A DNA stretch of 64,000 bases from Halosimplex amylolyticum. Its GTDB lineage: Archaea > Halobacteriota > Halobacteria > Halobacteriales > Haloarculaceae. The position numbers and the translations under genes are program-made. Under the pieces are notes generated by a model. It saw nothing but the letters and a program-made list of their open reading frames with translations. It made no database searches and was not told the DNA's origin. Within the stretch, counting starts at the first letter, position 1; each line of letters starts with the position of its first letter. The stretch is taken from NCBI RefSeq assembly GCF_051414035.1, contig NZ_JBLKNW010000002.1, forward strand, positions 434,001 to 498,000, in the 5' to 3' direction. Shown piece by piece: positions 17,514 to 25,130 of the stretch.

Positions 17514-18920
17514 ATGAAAGAATACCAGACAATCACGGAAATCAGCGGTCCGCTGGTCCACGTCGAGACTGACGAGCCGATCGGCTACGACGAGATCGTC
17601 GAGATCGAGACCGGCGACGGCCAGACGCGCCGCGGTCAGGTGCTGGACACCTCCAGCGACCACGTCGCGATCCAGGTCTTCGAGGGCACCGAGGGGATCG
17701 ACATGAACTCCTCGGTCCGCTTCCTCGGCGAGACCATGAAGATGCCCGTCACCGAGGACCTCCTCGGACGGGTCCTCGACGGGTCCGGCAACCCGATCGA
17801 CGGCGGCCCGGACATCGTTCCCGACGAACGCCGCGACATCGTCGGCGCAGCGATCAACCCCTACTCCCGCGAGTACCCCGAGGACTTCATCCAGACCGGC
17901 GTCTCCGCCATCGACGGCATGAACACGCTGGTCCGCGGACAGAAGCTCCCGATCTTCTCGGGTTCGGGGCTGCCCCACAACGACCTCGCGCTGCAGATCG
18001 CCCGCCAGGCCTCCGTCCCGGAGGAAGAGGGCGAGGGCGAGGACACCGAGTTCGCAGTGATCTTCGGCGCGATGGGGATCACGGCAGAAGAGGCCAACGA
18101 GTTCATGGACGACTTCGAGCGCACGGGCGCGCTCGAGCGTTCTGTCGTCTTCATGAACCTCGCGGACGACCCAGCCGTCGAGCGGACGGTCACGCCGCGA
18201 CTGGCCCTGACCACCGCCGAGTACCTCGCCTTCGACAAGGGATACCACGTGCTGGTCATCCTGACGGACATGACCAACTACTGTGAGGCGCTGCGCGAGA
18301 TCGGTGCGGCGCGCGAAGAGGTCCCGGGCCGCCGTGGCTACCCGGGGTACATGTACACCGACCTCGCCCAGCTCTACGAGCGGGCCGGCCGCATCAAGGG
18401 CGAGGAGGGGTCGATCACGCAGATCCCCATCCTCACGATGCCGTCCGACGACATCACCCACCCGATCCCGGACCTGACCGGGTACATCACGGAGGGGCAG
18501 ATCCTCGTCGACCGCGACCTCAACAGCCAGGGCATCCAGCCGCCGATCGACCCGCTACCGTCGCTGTCCCGGCTGATGGACGACGGTATCGGCGAGGGGC
18601 TGACCCGCGGGGACCACGGCGGCGTCTCCGACCAGCTCTACGCCGCGTACGCGGAAGGTGAGGACCTGCGCGACCTCGTGAACATCGTCGGTCGCGAGGC
18701 GCTTTCCGAGCGGGACAACCAGTACCTCGACTTCGCCGAGGAGTTCGAGGAGCAGTTCGTCCAGCAGGGCTACAACACCGACCGCGACATCGACGAGACG
18801 CTCGACATCGGCTGGGACCTCCTCTCGAAGCTCCCGAAAAACGAGCTCAACCGCATCGACGAGGAGTACATCGAGGAGTACTACCGCGAGGACGTCGAAG
18901 CCGAAGTCGCCGCGGACTGA
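17514..18920 (+). CDS. atpB: A-type ATP synthase regulatory subunit B
   Basis: This 468-residue non-catalytic nucleotide-binding subunit alternates with A in the hexamer. In place of a P-loop it has FSGSGLPHNDLALQIARQA, the hallmark of subunit B. ILTDMTNYCEALREI and GRRGYPGYMYTDLA(Q) are also family segments. ATG 17514 follows the atpA stop by two bases. In many archaea atpD follows directly; here atpD is found 7.5 kb downstream at 26428. Confidence 0.97.
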   Translation: MKEYQTITEISGPLVHVETDEPIGYDEIVEIETGDGQTRRGQVLDTSSDHVAIQVFEGTEGIDMNSSVRFLGETMKMPVTEDLLGRVLDGSGNPIDGGPDIVPDERRDIVGAAINPYSREYPEDFIQTGVSAIDGMNTLVRGQKLPIFSGSGLPHNDLALQIARQASVPEEEGEGEDTEFAVIFGAMGITAEEANEFMDDFERTGALERSVVFMNLADDPAVERTVTPRLALTTAEYLAFDKGYHVLVILTDMTNYCEALREIGAAREEVPGRRGYPGYMYTDLAQLYERAGRIKGEEGSITQIPILTMPSDDITHPIPDLTGYITEGQILVDRDLNSQGIQPPIDPLPSLSRLMDDGIGEGLTRGDHGGVSDQLYAAYAEGEDLRDLVNIVGREALSERDNQYLDFAEEFEEQFVQQGYNTDRDIDETLDIGWDLLSKLPKNELNRIDEEYIEEYYREDVEAEVAAD

Positions 18921-18927
18921 CGCCGCG

Positions 18928-18943
18928 ACTTTTCATTTCCGTT
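18928..18943 (+). terminator. Possible terminator after atpB
   Basis: A T-rich run (cttttcatttcc) begins eight bases after the atpB stop. Archaeal termination often occurs at such runs. It fits the loss of continuity with atpD. Confidence 0.35.
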
Positions 18944-19026
18944 CGCTGTGCAGGTTGTCGACGAGTATCGGTTCGGCGTGGCACCGTCGATAGGACGTGT
19001 TGCTTACAGCGACGGTACACTCTGGT

Positions 19027-19549
19027 ATGAGTTTCGCGGACGACATCGATACTAACGCCGTTGGTTTCGAGGGGATTCCCGGCTACTTTGACCACGAAAG
19101 TCGTGTTCGGGTCCCACGCCCGCTGGGCGGCGGCGGATTCGGATCTGAACCTCTTGTTTCAATCCTCAAATATGTTCGACGACACCGAGCGGTTCTGTAT
19201 GTCAAACTGGATCGAAACCACGCTTCGGTAGTACGCCAGAGGATTCGTTGATGTCAGCGAGGCCGAGTCGCTCCCAACGCAATTCTTGCACGCCGCACTC
19301 AGTGACCGGGCCGTACTCGTCGGCGATGGGACGCTCATCGAATGGAACCGCGAACGACTCGAACGGGAATGCGAGGAGACGGTGGACGAGCGCGCACACA
19401 AGTGGCGAACAGTTATCGACTGTCTCACTCGCAGGGTGACGTAAATGGCGGACGAAGACGTCTTTGCGGACAGACTCTACCACATCGAAGTATACACCGA
19501 CGATCTGAAAGAGATGCGTGGTTTCGATAAACGGACTTTCTCTGGCTGA
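19027..19549 (+). pseudogene. Decayed short ORFs downstream of atpB
   Basis: Two frames here look coding but broken. ATG 19027 opens MSFADDIDTNAVGFEGIPGY and loses sense after about 40 residues. A second frame from ATG 19172 (MFDDTERFCMSNWIETTLR) meets an in-frame TAG at 19229. It then continues with coherent composition (FVDVSEAESLPTQFLHAALSDR ... HKWRTVIDCLTRR) to a TAA at 19442-19444. A third 34-residue ORF runs 19445-19549 (MADEDVFADRLYHIEVYTDD). The arrangement suggests one or two ancestral small genes damaged by point mutation or frameshift. No family is recognised. Sequencing error at the TAG is an alternative explanation. Confidence 0.4.
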
Positions 19550-19705
19550 CGGTGACCGACTTCCGGAGAGATAGCGGTCTCACAGATTGATTCGATTGTT
19601 TCATCCATCGTTGATCTGCGTCCCTGAAAACTCGGCATCTAAATTGAAACAGTCCTGTTATTAGTTTTATGGTATATGAGTTACAACATTTAGTTTACAT
19701 AATGG

Positions 19706-19715
19706 CCTTTAAAAT
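19706..19715 (+). promoter_or_regulatory. TATA element of the Tat-exported protein gene
   Basis: The sequence cctttaaaat lies 30-39 bases before ATG 19745, within strongly AT-rich DNA. Confidence 0.45.
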
Positions 19716-19744
19716 TGACAATAATTTCTTGCTGCGGTGAAACA

Positions 19745-20842
19745 ATGAGTGATGGAAAATCCGAAAACGTAGAACCAAGTTCAAGGCAAACAACGACGGC
19801 GAAGAGTGACTGGAGCCGGCGAGAACTGCTGAAAGGTGTCGGTACCGGGACTGCGCTCGCTACTGCGTCGGCAGTTGGTCTCGCATCGCCTGGGGCAGTT
19901 GACGTTTCAACAGCCTCGCGAATAACGCAGCGATCGTTTGATCCTCACTGGACGTCGCGAAATTGGAATCACTGGCGGAATACAGATGAGACGGTTCAAG
20001 GTGAAGAAGTGGAACAAGGGATTCTAATCAATCGTCATCTGTTCCTCAACGACGTTTATCAATCTGACAACGACAACATGTTCACGTTCCATCTACACAC
20101 GTTGGGAGCTTGTGTAGATGAACGTGATCCAGAAGAGTTCGTCGGCTTGGAAGCAGCGAAATCAAATCATACATTCGAAGTTGAATCTAATGATATTGAT
20201 GTTCGAGATATCGGAACTACGCTTCCAAGGATTGCAAACACCTTCAGCGGTCCGGAAGACGACGAAACGATTCCCATCGAAGAGGTTCCCAGTAGAGAAG
20301 ATAAATGGACAACTAGTAAGGCTGATCTGAATTCTGCTGATATTAGTGAGTCCGATGGTGACGCAGCCGTACTTCTCGGCGGCGGATCGATAGCCACAGG
20401 ACTTGCCGCCGGTGTGCCCACACTTGGTGTAGGAACAGCAGCCACTCTTACTGGGACTAGTTTTGTCCTCGGACTAGCAGGCCTCTATTCAGGGCTCGGT
20501 GACTATGGAGAAGAAGTAAAAGCTACCGAATCCATGTATCGGTACAACGGGAAAACGAAGCACAAGTGGGGTCCTGGTGGCATCTTTACTGAAGTCCCGT
20601 CTGCAGATGTGTTTACTCACCACTTGGCTATTGACGTTCCCGTCAAACATGGGAATTCTGTTGAATTTACCGTTCGAGACAAAGTGAAACCGACGAACTT
20701 AGACGACCCAGGCGCTAACTGGCTGTCAAATGGTAACCACAATTCCGGGTCTTGGACTGTGACTGTCCCCTCCTATGATCAGGGTGAAGACCCAGAAGAG
20801 GTCGGATTACCAACGGTGGATCCTTCTGCGAGGAAACTATAA
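19745..20842 (+). CDS. Tat-exported protein of unknown function with glycine-rich hydrophobic hairpin
   Basis: This is a 365-residue protein. A twin-arginine signal is clear: SRRELLKGVG followed by TALATASAVGLASPGAV. The exported part has no Cys lipobox. Around residues 215-255 lies a Gly/Ala/Thr-rich hydrophobic stretch (LLGGGSIATGLAAGV ... LTGTSFVLGLAGLYSG) that could form a membrane-inserting hairpin. The remainder is beta-like and polar. DNA here is far more AT-rich than the flanks; bases 20161-20220 contain only 19 G/C of 60. Codon use is correspondingly unlike its neighbours, which suggests recent acquisition. ATG 19745 is preferred over TTG 19715. A secreted toxin or halocin-like role is only a hypothesis. 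Confidence 0.8.
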   Translation: MSDGKSENVEPSSRQTTTAKSDWSRRELLKGVGTGTALATASAVGLASPGAVDVSTASRITQRSFDPHWTSRNWNHWRNTDETVQGEEVEQGILINRHLFLNDVYQSDNDNMFTFHLHTLGACVDERDPEEFVGLEAAKSNHTFEVESNDIDVRDIGTTLPRIANTFSGPEDDETIPIEEVPSREDKWTTSKADLNSADISESDGDAAVLLGGGSIATGLAAGVPTLGVGTAATLTGTSFVLGLAGLYSGLGDYGEEVKATESMYRYNGKTKHKWGPGGIFTEVPSADVFTHHLAIDVPVKHGNSVEFTVRDKVKPTNLDDPGANWLSNGNHNSGSWTVTVPSYDQGEDPEEVGLPTVDPSARKL

Positions 20843-20889
20843 CGTCTGAGCAGGCGTATTGATTAATGCACTTTTTGTAGTATTTTCTG

Positions 20890-21057
20890 CTATTTATGAT
20901 ATAGTTGCGCACCGATTGTGTAGAGAGCAACCACTGAAAGAAAAACTGCTACTGTGATCTCTTCTGGATGGATATAGAGGGCTGTGAATCCAATTAATAG
21001 TATCACAATTATCCCTACGCTTGTTTTTGAGAACCCGCTGGCGGCAGATGTATCCAT
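20890..21057 (-). CDS. Small two-helix membrane protein
   Basis: This 55-residue protein starting MDTSAASGFSKT has two predicted transmembrane helices (VGIIVILLIGFTALYI and ITVAVFLSVVALYTIGAQL) joined by HPEE. It is convergent with the Tat-exported protein gene, 47 bases away, and shares its AT-rich composition. The frame stays open upstream to 21183, but ATG 21057 gives a clean membrane-protein N-terminus. No homologous family is recognised; a small immunity-type or accessory protein is a speculation based only on position. Confidence 0.5.
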   Translation of the reverse strand: MDTSAASGFSKTSVGIIVILLIGFTALYIHPEEITVAVFLSVVALYTIGAQLYHK

Positions 21058-21326
21058 GTATAATACATTGAGGTTGTCAATGATATGTTTTACCTTCTTG
21101 GTAGGAACAAATATCCCCTGTCGATCTGACCACAAGCAATTGCGCAAACGGATGATGGATGGAGAAGAATGAACAAAATTCAATCTCTATTCAAACAACA
21201 CTGTGTGTCCTCATAACCGATATTTCAGTTTCAATTTTGTTCCGATTCGGACTTATATTGATGAACAGACGCTGAGGCGTGCCCACAAGGACAACGTTCA
21301 TTGCACAACCACTAGTACGTCGGTCC
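21058..21326. other. AT-rich spacer before bat
   Basis: This 269-base spacer contains no credible gene. A TATA-like cttatatt lies at 21253-21260. It could serve a leaderless start at GTG 21279 or a leadered start at ATG 21327 for bat. The base composition switches from AT-rich to GC-rich within about 21260-21340, marking the right edge of the island. Confidence 0.4.
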
Positions 21327-23312
21327 ATGACTCGCTCCTCTGGGGAGGCGCGGGTCCTCTACGCCGACGCCGACGACGACTGCGCCGAACCGGTCGTCGA
21401 CGCGCTGAGCGACGCCGGGTTCGCCGTCGAACGGGTGCGGGACGCGGCGGCGGTGCTGGACGCCGTCGAGACAAACCCGCCGGCCGCCGTCGTCAGCGAG
21501 CGGCGACTGCCCGATAGCTCAGGCCTGGACCTGCTGGCCGACGTCCGCGAGCGGACCGAGGACCTCCCCTTCGTGATCTTCACCGCGGTCGGCGATGAGC
21601 ACCTCGCGAGCGCGGCCATCTCGGCCGGCGTGACCGACTACGTGCCGCGGGACCCGCCCGAGAAGCAGCGGGCCGTGCTGGTCGACGCCGTCGAGGCCGC
21701 GCTGGCGGACGCGGACCGGCGCTTCGCCGACGTGACCGAGGCCCTCAAGGACCGGGCGATGGACGAGGCGCCGGTCGGGATCACCATCGCCGACGGGAAG
21801 CGCCGGGACACGCCGCTCATCTACGTCAACGAGGCCTTCGAGGAGCTCACCGGCTACGACGAGGCGGAGGTACTCGGTCGCAACTGCAACCTCCTGCAGG
21901 GGCCCGACTCCGCCGCGGAACCGGTCGCCGAGATGGCGAGCGCGATCGACGAGGGCGAACCCGTCTCCGTCGAACTCCGCAACTACACGCGCGACGGCGA
22001 GGAGTTCTGGAACCGGGTGGACATCGCGCCGGTCGGCGACGACGACGGCGACCCGGCCCACTACGTCGGCTTCCAGATGGACGTGACCGACCGCGTCGAG
22101 GCCGAGCGCGAGGCCAGGCGCCAGGCCGAGACGGCCAGGGCCGAGCGCGAGACGGTCGAGGCGCTGCTCGACAGGCTGGACGGGCTGGTGACCGACGTGA
22201 CCAGCGAACTGCTCGGCGCGGAGACCCGCGCGGCCGCCGAAGCCGCGGTGACCGAGCGGCTGGTCGAGACCGACGAGTACGCGCTGGCGTGGATCGGCGA
22301 GGAGGACCCCGCCACCGACACCATCGCGCCGGGCACGTGGGCCGGCGTCGCGGACCCTCCGGCGCTGGAACTCGCGGCCGACGCCGACGACCCCGTCGCC
22401 CGCGCCGTGCGGACGGGGGAGGTGCAGGTCGTCGGCGCCGACGCGGTGCCCGACGTCTACGCCGGCGCGCTCGCCGACGGCGCGGGCGGACTGGCCGCAC
22501 TCCCGCTCCGGTACGGCGACGTGAACTACGGCGTCCTCGTGGTCGTCCTCCGGGCCGGCGCGTCGCTCTCGGAGCCCGAGGAGCGCGTCCTCGCCGCGGT
22601 GGCCCAGTCGACCGCCATGGCGCTCCACGTCCTGACCTCCCGGCGGCTGCTCGGGTCCGACGACGTGAGCGAACTGACGTTCTCGCTGGCGGGCGACGAG
22701 CCGTTCTTCGTCGGCCTCTCGGCGGCACTCGACGCCGAATTCGTCCACTCGGGGACCATCACGCGCGAAGCGGGACCGACGACGCTCTTCTTCGAGACCG
22801 ACGCCGATCCAGACGCGGTGGTCGAGGCGGCCGCTGCCCGTGCGGACGTCCGCGGGTGCACGCCGGTGACGAGCGGCGACGGCCGCGCTATCCTCGAGTT
22901 CACCGTCACCGAAGCGCCGCTCGTCCAGTTGCTGCTCGACCGCGGCGGCCGCCTCACGGCGGCGTCGGCCTCGGGCGGAACGGGCGAACTGACCGCCGAG
23001 ATCCCCCCCGAGGCCCAGCCGCGGACCGTCGTCGACGCCGTCGAGGCCGGCGTGCCCGGCGCCGACCTGACCGCCTACCGCGAACACGAGCGACCCGCGG
23101 GCACCCGCACGGACGTCCGCGCGCGCATCGACGACCGGCTGACCGACCGCCAGTCCACGGCGCTCCGGACCGCCATCGTCGGCGGGTTCTTCGAGTGGCC
23201 GCGCGACACCAACGGCGAGGACCTGGCAGACGCCATGGACATCGGCCGCTCGACCTTCCACCAGCACCTCCGCGCCGCCCAGCGGAAGGTGTTCGAGGAA
23301 CTGTACGGCTGA
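21327..23312 (+). CDS. bat: Bat-type bacterio-opsin activator with pseudo-receiver, LOV, GAF and HTH_10 domains
   Basis: This is a 661-residue cytoplasmic regulator. Residues ~8-125 form a response-regulator fold in which the phospho-acceptor Asp is replaced by Glu58 (AVVSERRLPD) and the conserved Lys by Arg108. Residues ~145-275 form a PAS domain of LOV type: GRNCNLLQG with Cys187, then NYTRDGEEFWNRVDIAPV and GFQMDVTD. These contain the flavin-contacting Asn and Gln positions and the adduct-forming Cys. A GAF domain follows (~290-435). The C-terminus (~605-660) is the HTH_10 DNA-binding domain (FFEWPRDTNGEDLADAMDIG, STFHQHLRAAQRK). Bat proteins activate bop and carotenoid genes in Halobacterium. 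The gene lies directly upstream of bop. GTG 21279 would add 16 residues. Confidence 0.9.
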   Translation: MTRSSGEARVLYADADDDCAEPVVDALSDAGFAVERVRDAAAVLDAVETNPPAAVVSERRLPDSSGLDLLADVRERTEDLPFVIFTAVGDEHLASAAISAGVTDYVPRDPPEKQRAVLVDAVEAALADADRRFADVTEALKDRAMDEAPVGITIADGKRRDTPLIYVNEAFEELTGYDEAEVLGRNCNLLQGPDSAAEPVAEMASAIDEGEPVSVELRNYTRDGEEFWNRVDIAPVGDDDGDPAHYVGFQMDVTDRVEAEREARRQAETARAERETVEALLDRLDGLVTDVTSELLGAETRAAAEAAVTERLVETDEYALAWIGEEDPATDTIAPGTWAGVADPPALELAADADDPVARAVRTGEVQVVGADAVPDVYAGALADGAGGLAALPLRYGDVNYGVLVVVLRAGASLSEPEERVLAAVAQSTAMALHVLTSRRLLGSDDVSELTFSLAGDEPFFVGLSAALDAEFVHSGTITREAGPTTLFFETDADPDAVVEAAAARADVRGCTPVTSGDGRAILEFTVTEAPLVQLLLDRGGRLTAASASGGTGELTAEIPPEAQPRTVVDAVEAGVPGADLTAYREHERPAGTRTDVRARIDDRLTDRQSTALRTAIVGGFFEWPRDTNGEDLADAMDIGRSTFHQHLRAAQRKVFEELYG

Positions 23313-23330
23313 GGCTGTCCCCCTCGCGCG

Positions 23331-23382
23331 TTTTTATATCCGACTTCTCCCCGTCGGAGGGCCGGCCCGCCGACGGCGGGCC
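23331..23382. terminator. T-run and perfect palindrome between bat and bop
   Basis: A T run (ttttt, 23331-23335) lies 19 bases after the bat stop. A 19-base perfect palindrome (ggcccgccg-a-cggcgggcc, 23364-23382) follows. They could terminate bat transcription or form a regulatory hairpin or operator ahead of bop. Confidence 0.4.
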
Positions 23383-23462
23383 GTCACGGCCGACCGGAAA
23401 TCCCGTCTCCTCGGTGTGGAACGGGCGCATCTGTTCGACCCCGCCGCCGATCTACCTCGATC

Positions 23463-23477
23463 GTCCAACTAGTTAGG
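23463..23477 (+). promoter_or_regulatory. Bat-type upstream activator sequence of bop
   Basis: The sequence gtccaactagttagg matches at 11 of 13 defined positions the consensus I recall for the Halobacterium bop-regulon UAS, ACCCNACTAGTTNGG. All of the core actagtt and the terminal GG are kept. It lies 43-57 bases before the bop start, a position compatible with activator binding just upstream of the TATA/BRE region. Confidence 0.7.
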
Positions 23478-23519
23478 CGGTTTTCTTTTCCGGCAAAAAC
23501 CGCAGTTTCTACTAGAGTC

Positions 23520-24302
23520 ATGCCATCACCAGGGAGCGAACAGATCTGGCTGTGGATCGGGACGCTCGGGATGTTCCTGGGCATGCTGTACTTCATCGCC
23601 CGCGGCTGGGGCGAACAGGACCAGAAGCGCCAGGAGTTCTACATCGTGACGATACTGATCACCGCGATCGCCTTCGTGAACTACCTCGCGATGGCGACCG
23701 GGTTCGGGTTGACGACGGTCGACGTCGCCGGCGAGGAGATCCCCATCTACTGGGCGCGCTACACGGACTGGCTGTTCACGACGCCGCTGTTGTTGATCGA
23801 CCTGGGACTGCTGGCGCGGGCGAACCGCAATCAGCTGGCGACGCTCGTCAGTCTCGACGCGCTGATGATCGCCACCGGGGCGGTGGCGACGCTGGTCGGC
23901 GGCAACTACGTCGTGGCGGGGCTCGACGACGGCGCCCGCCGGCTGATCTGGTGGGGTATCAGCACGGGCTTTTTGCTCGTGTTGCTGTATTTCCTGTTCG
24001 GGACGCTCAGCGAGCAGGCCCAGCAGCTCGGAAGCGACGTCGGTGCGAAGTTCGCCCAGCTGCGCAACCTGATCGTCGTGGTCTGGCTGGTCTATCCGGT
24101 GTGGTGGCTGGTCGGGACCGAAGGGGTGAGACTGCTCCCGTCGGTCGGCGGGAGCGTCCTCTTCGTCGAGACGGCGGGGTTCATGGTGCTCGACCTGGTC
24201 GCGAAGGTCGGCTTCGGCTTCCTGCTGCTGACGAGCCGCCGGGTCCTCGACGACGTGGCCGCAGCGTCCGGCACCGGCGCGGCCGCGACCGTCGACGACT
24301 GA
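23520..24302 (+). CDS. bop: Bacteriorhodopsin (light-driven outward proton pump)
   Basis: This is a 260-residue seven-helix retinal protein. The pump signature RYTDWLFTTPLLLID is intact: Arg80, Asp83 (Schiff-base proton acceptor, Asp85 in Halobacterium numbering), Thr87 and Asp94 (proton donor, Asp96 equivalent). Leu at the position equivalent to Leu93 predicts green absorption. The proton-release pair is represented by Glu201 (GTEG) and Glu217 (FVETAG), with Asp225 in the counter-ion complex. The retinal-binding lysine is Lys229 in LDLVAKVGFG. These residues separate it from halorhodopsin (Thr-Ser-Ala) and sensory rhodopsins. It is downstream of bat and has a Bat-type UAS; crtY follows after 105 bases. 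Confidence 0.97.
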   Translation: MPSPGSEQIWLWIGTLGMFLGMLYFIARGWGEQDQKRQEFYIVTILITAIAFVNYLAMATGFGLTTVDVAGEEIPIYWARYTDWLFTTPLLLIDLGLLARANRNQLATLVSLDALMIATGAVATLVGGNYVVAGLDDGARRLIWWGISTGFLLVLLYFLFGTLSEQAQQLGSDVGAKFAQLRNLIVVVWLVYPVWWLVGTEGVRLLPSVGGSVLFVETAGFMVLDLVAKVGFGFLLLTSRRVLDDVAAASGTGAAATVDD

Positions 24303-24407
24303 CGGCGGGCCCGTCCGGTCACCGCGGCCCGCCCTCGCGACCGGGGAGTATCACGGTCGAGAATCGGCCCGAATCAACTACAGGCGCGGTCCCACGAGAG
24401 TGATCCG

Positions 24408-25130
24408 ATGAGTTCGCTGACCTACGTCCAGTTTCACGCCGTCTACGTGCTGCCCGCGCTGGCCGCGCTGACGGCGACGGTCCACCACCGCCGCGACAGC
24501 GTCGACTGGCGGGTCAGCGGCGGCGGGCTGGCGCTCGTCACCGCGCTCGCGGTCGCGTACACGCTGCCCTGGGACCGTCTGCTCATCGACGCGGGCGTCT
24601 GGACGTACGGCGCCGACGCGGTCGCCGGGCGACTGTGGGGCGTCCCCTACGAGGAGGTCCTGTTTTTCGTCCTCCAGCCCGCGCTGACCACGCTGTGGAC
24701 TGTCCACGTCGTCGGCCCAGTCGTCTCGGGCGTCGAGCACAGCCGACGCGACCGGGTCGGGGGTGCCGCGACCGGTATCGCCGTCGGGCTCGTCGGCGTC
24801 GCACTGTTGACCGCCCAGTCGACGACGTACCTGGGGGCGATTCTCACGTGGGCGGGCCCGGTGCTGGCGCTCCAGTGGGCCGTCGGCTGGCGCTACCTCT
24901 GGCGCCGTCGCGGTCGCGTCGCCGTCGCGGTGTTCGTCCCCTCGGCGTACCTCTGGGTCGTCGACCGCCTCGCCATCGAGGCCGGCGTCTGGGCCATCTC
25001 GGAGACGTACACCACTGGCCTGGCCGTCGCCGGGCTGCCGATCGAGGAGATGGTCTTCTTCGTCGTGACGAACTGCTTCGTCGTCCAGGGAGTCGTCCTC
25101 TTCCGCTGGGTGGTCCACCGATGGCGATAG
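24408..25130 (+). CDS. crtY: Lycopene cyclase (fused CrtYcd type)
   Basis: This 240-residue membrane enzyme converts lycopene to beta-carotene. It is an internal duplication of the two small subunits of actinobacterial/archaeal lycopene cyclase: repeat 1 has LPWDRLLIDAGVWTYG and GVPYEEVLFFVLQP, repeat 2 has VVDRLAIEAGVWAIS and GLPIEEMVFFVVTN. The two PxEE(V/M)xFF motifs are the family hallmark. About seven transmembrane helices are visible. It feeds the Brp/Blh oxygenase, whose start codon lies ten bases inside the 3' end of this gene, so the pair is co-transcribed. Confidence 0.95.
   Translation: MSSLTYVQFHAVYVLPALAALTATVHHRRDSVDWRVSGGGLALVTALAVAYTLPWDRLLIDAGVWTYGADAVAGRLWGVPYEEVLFFVLQPALTTLWTVHVVGPVVSGVEHSRRDRVGGAATGIAVGLVGVALLTAQSTTYLGAILTWAGPVLALQWAVGWRYLWRRRGRVAVAVFVPSAYLWVVDRLAIEAGVWAISETYTTGLAVAGLPIEEMVFFVVTNCFVVQGVVLFRWVVHRWR

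Noticed and set aside
19202..19483. Minus-strand 93-codon frame (MVESVRKDVFVRHL...)
   Set aside because: The plus strand of the same stretch has better haloarchaeal composition (acidic, coherent across the TAG). The minus frame lacks a promoter.
21311..21316. actagt near the bat start as a second Bat activator site
   Set aside because: Only the core is kept, the flanking consensus positions fail, and it lies about 11 bases before the start codon, too close for an activator site.
23364..23382. Palindrome before bop as a mobile-element end
   Set aside because: There is no transposase, second copy or target duplication nearby. A terminator or regulatory hairpin is simpler.
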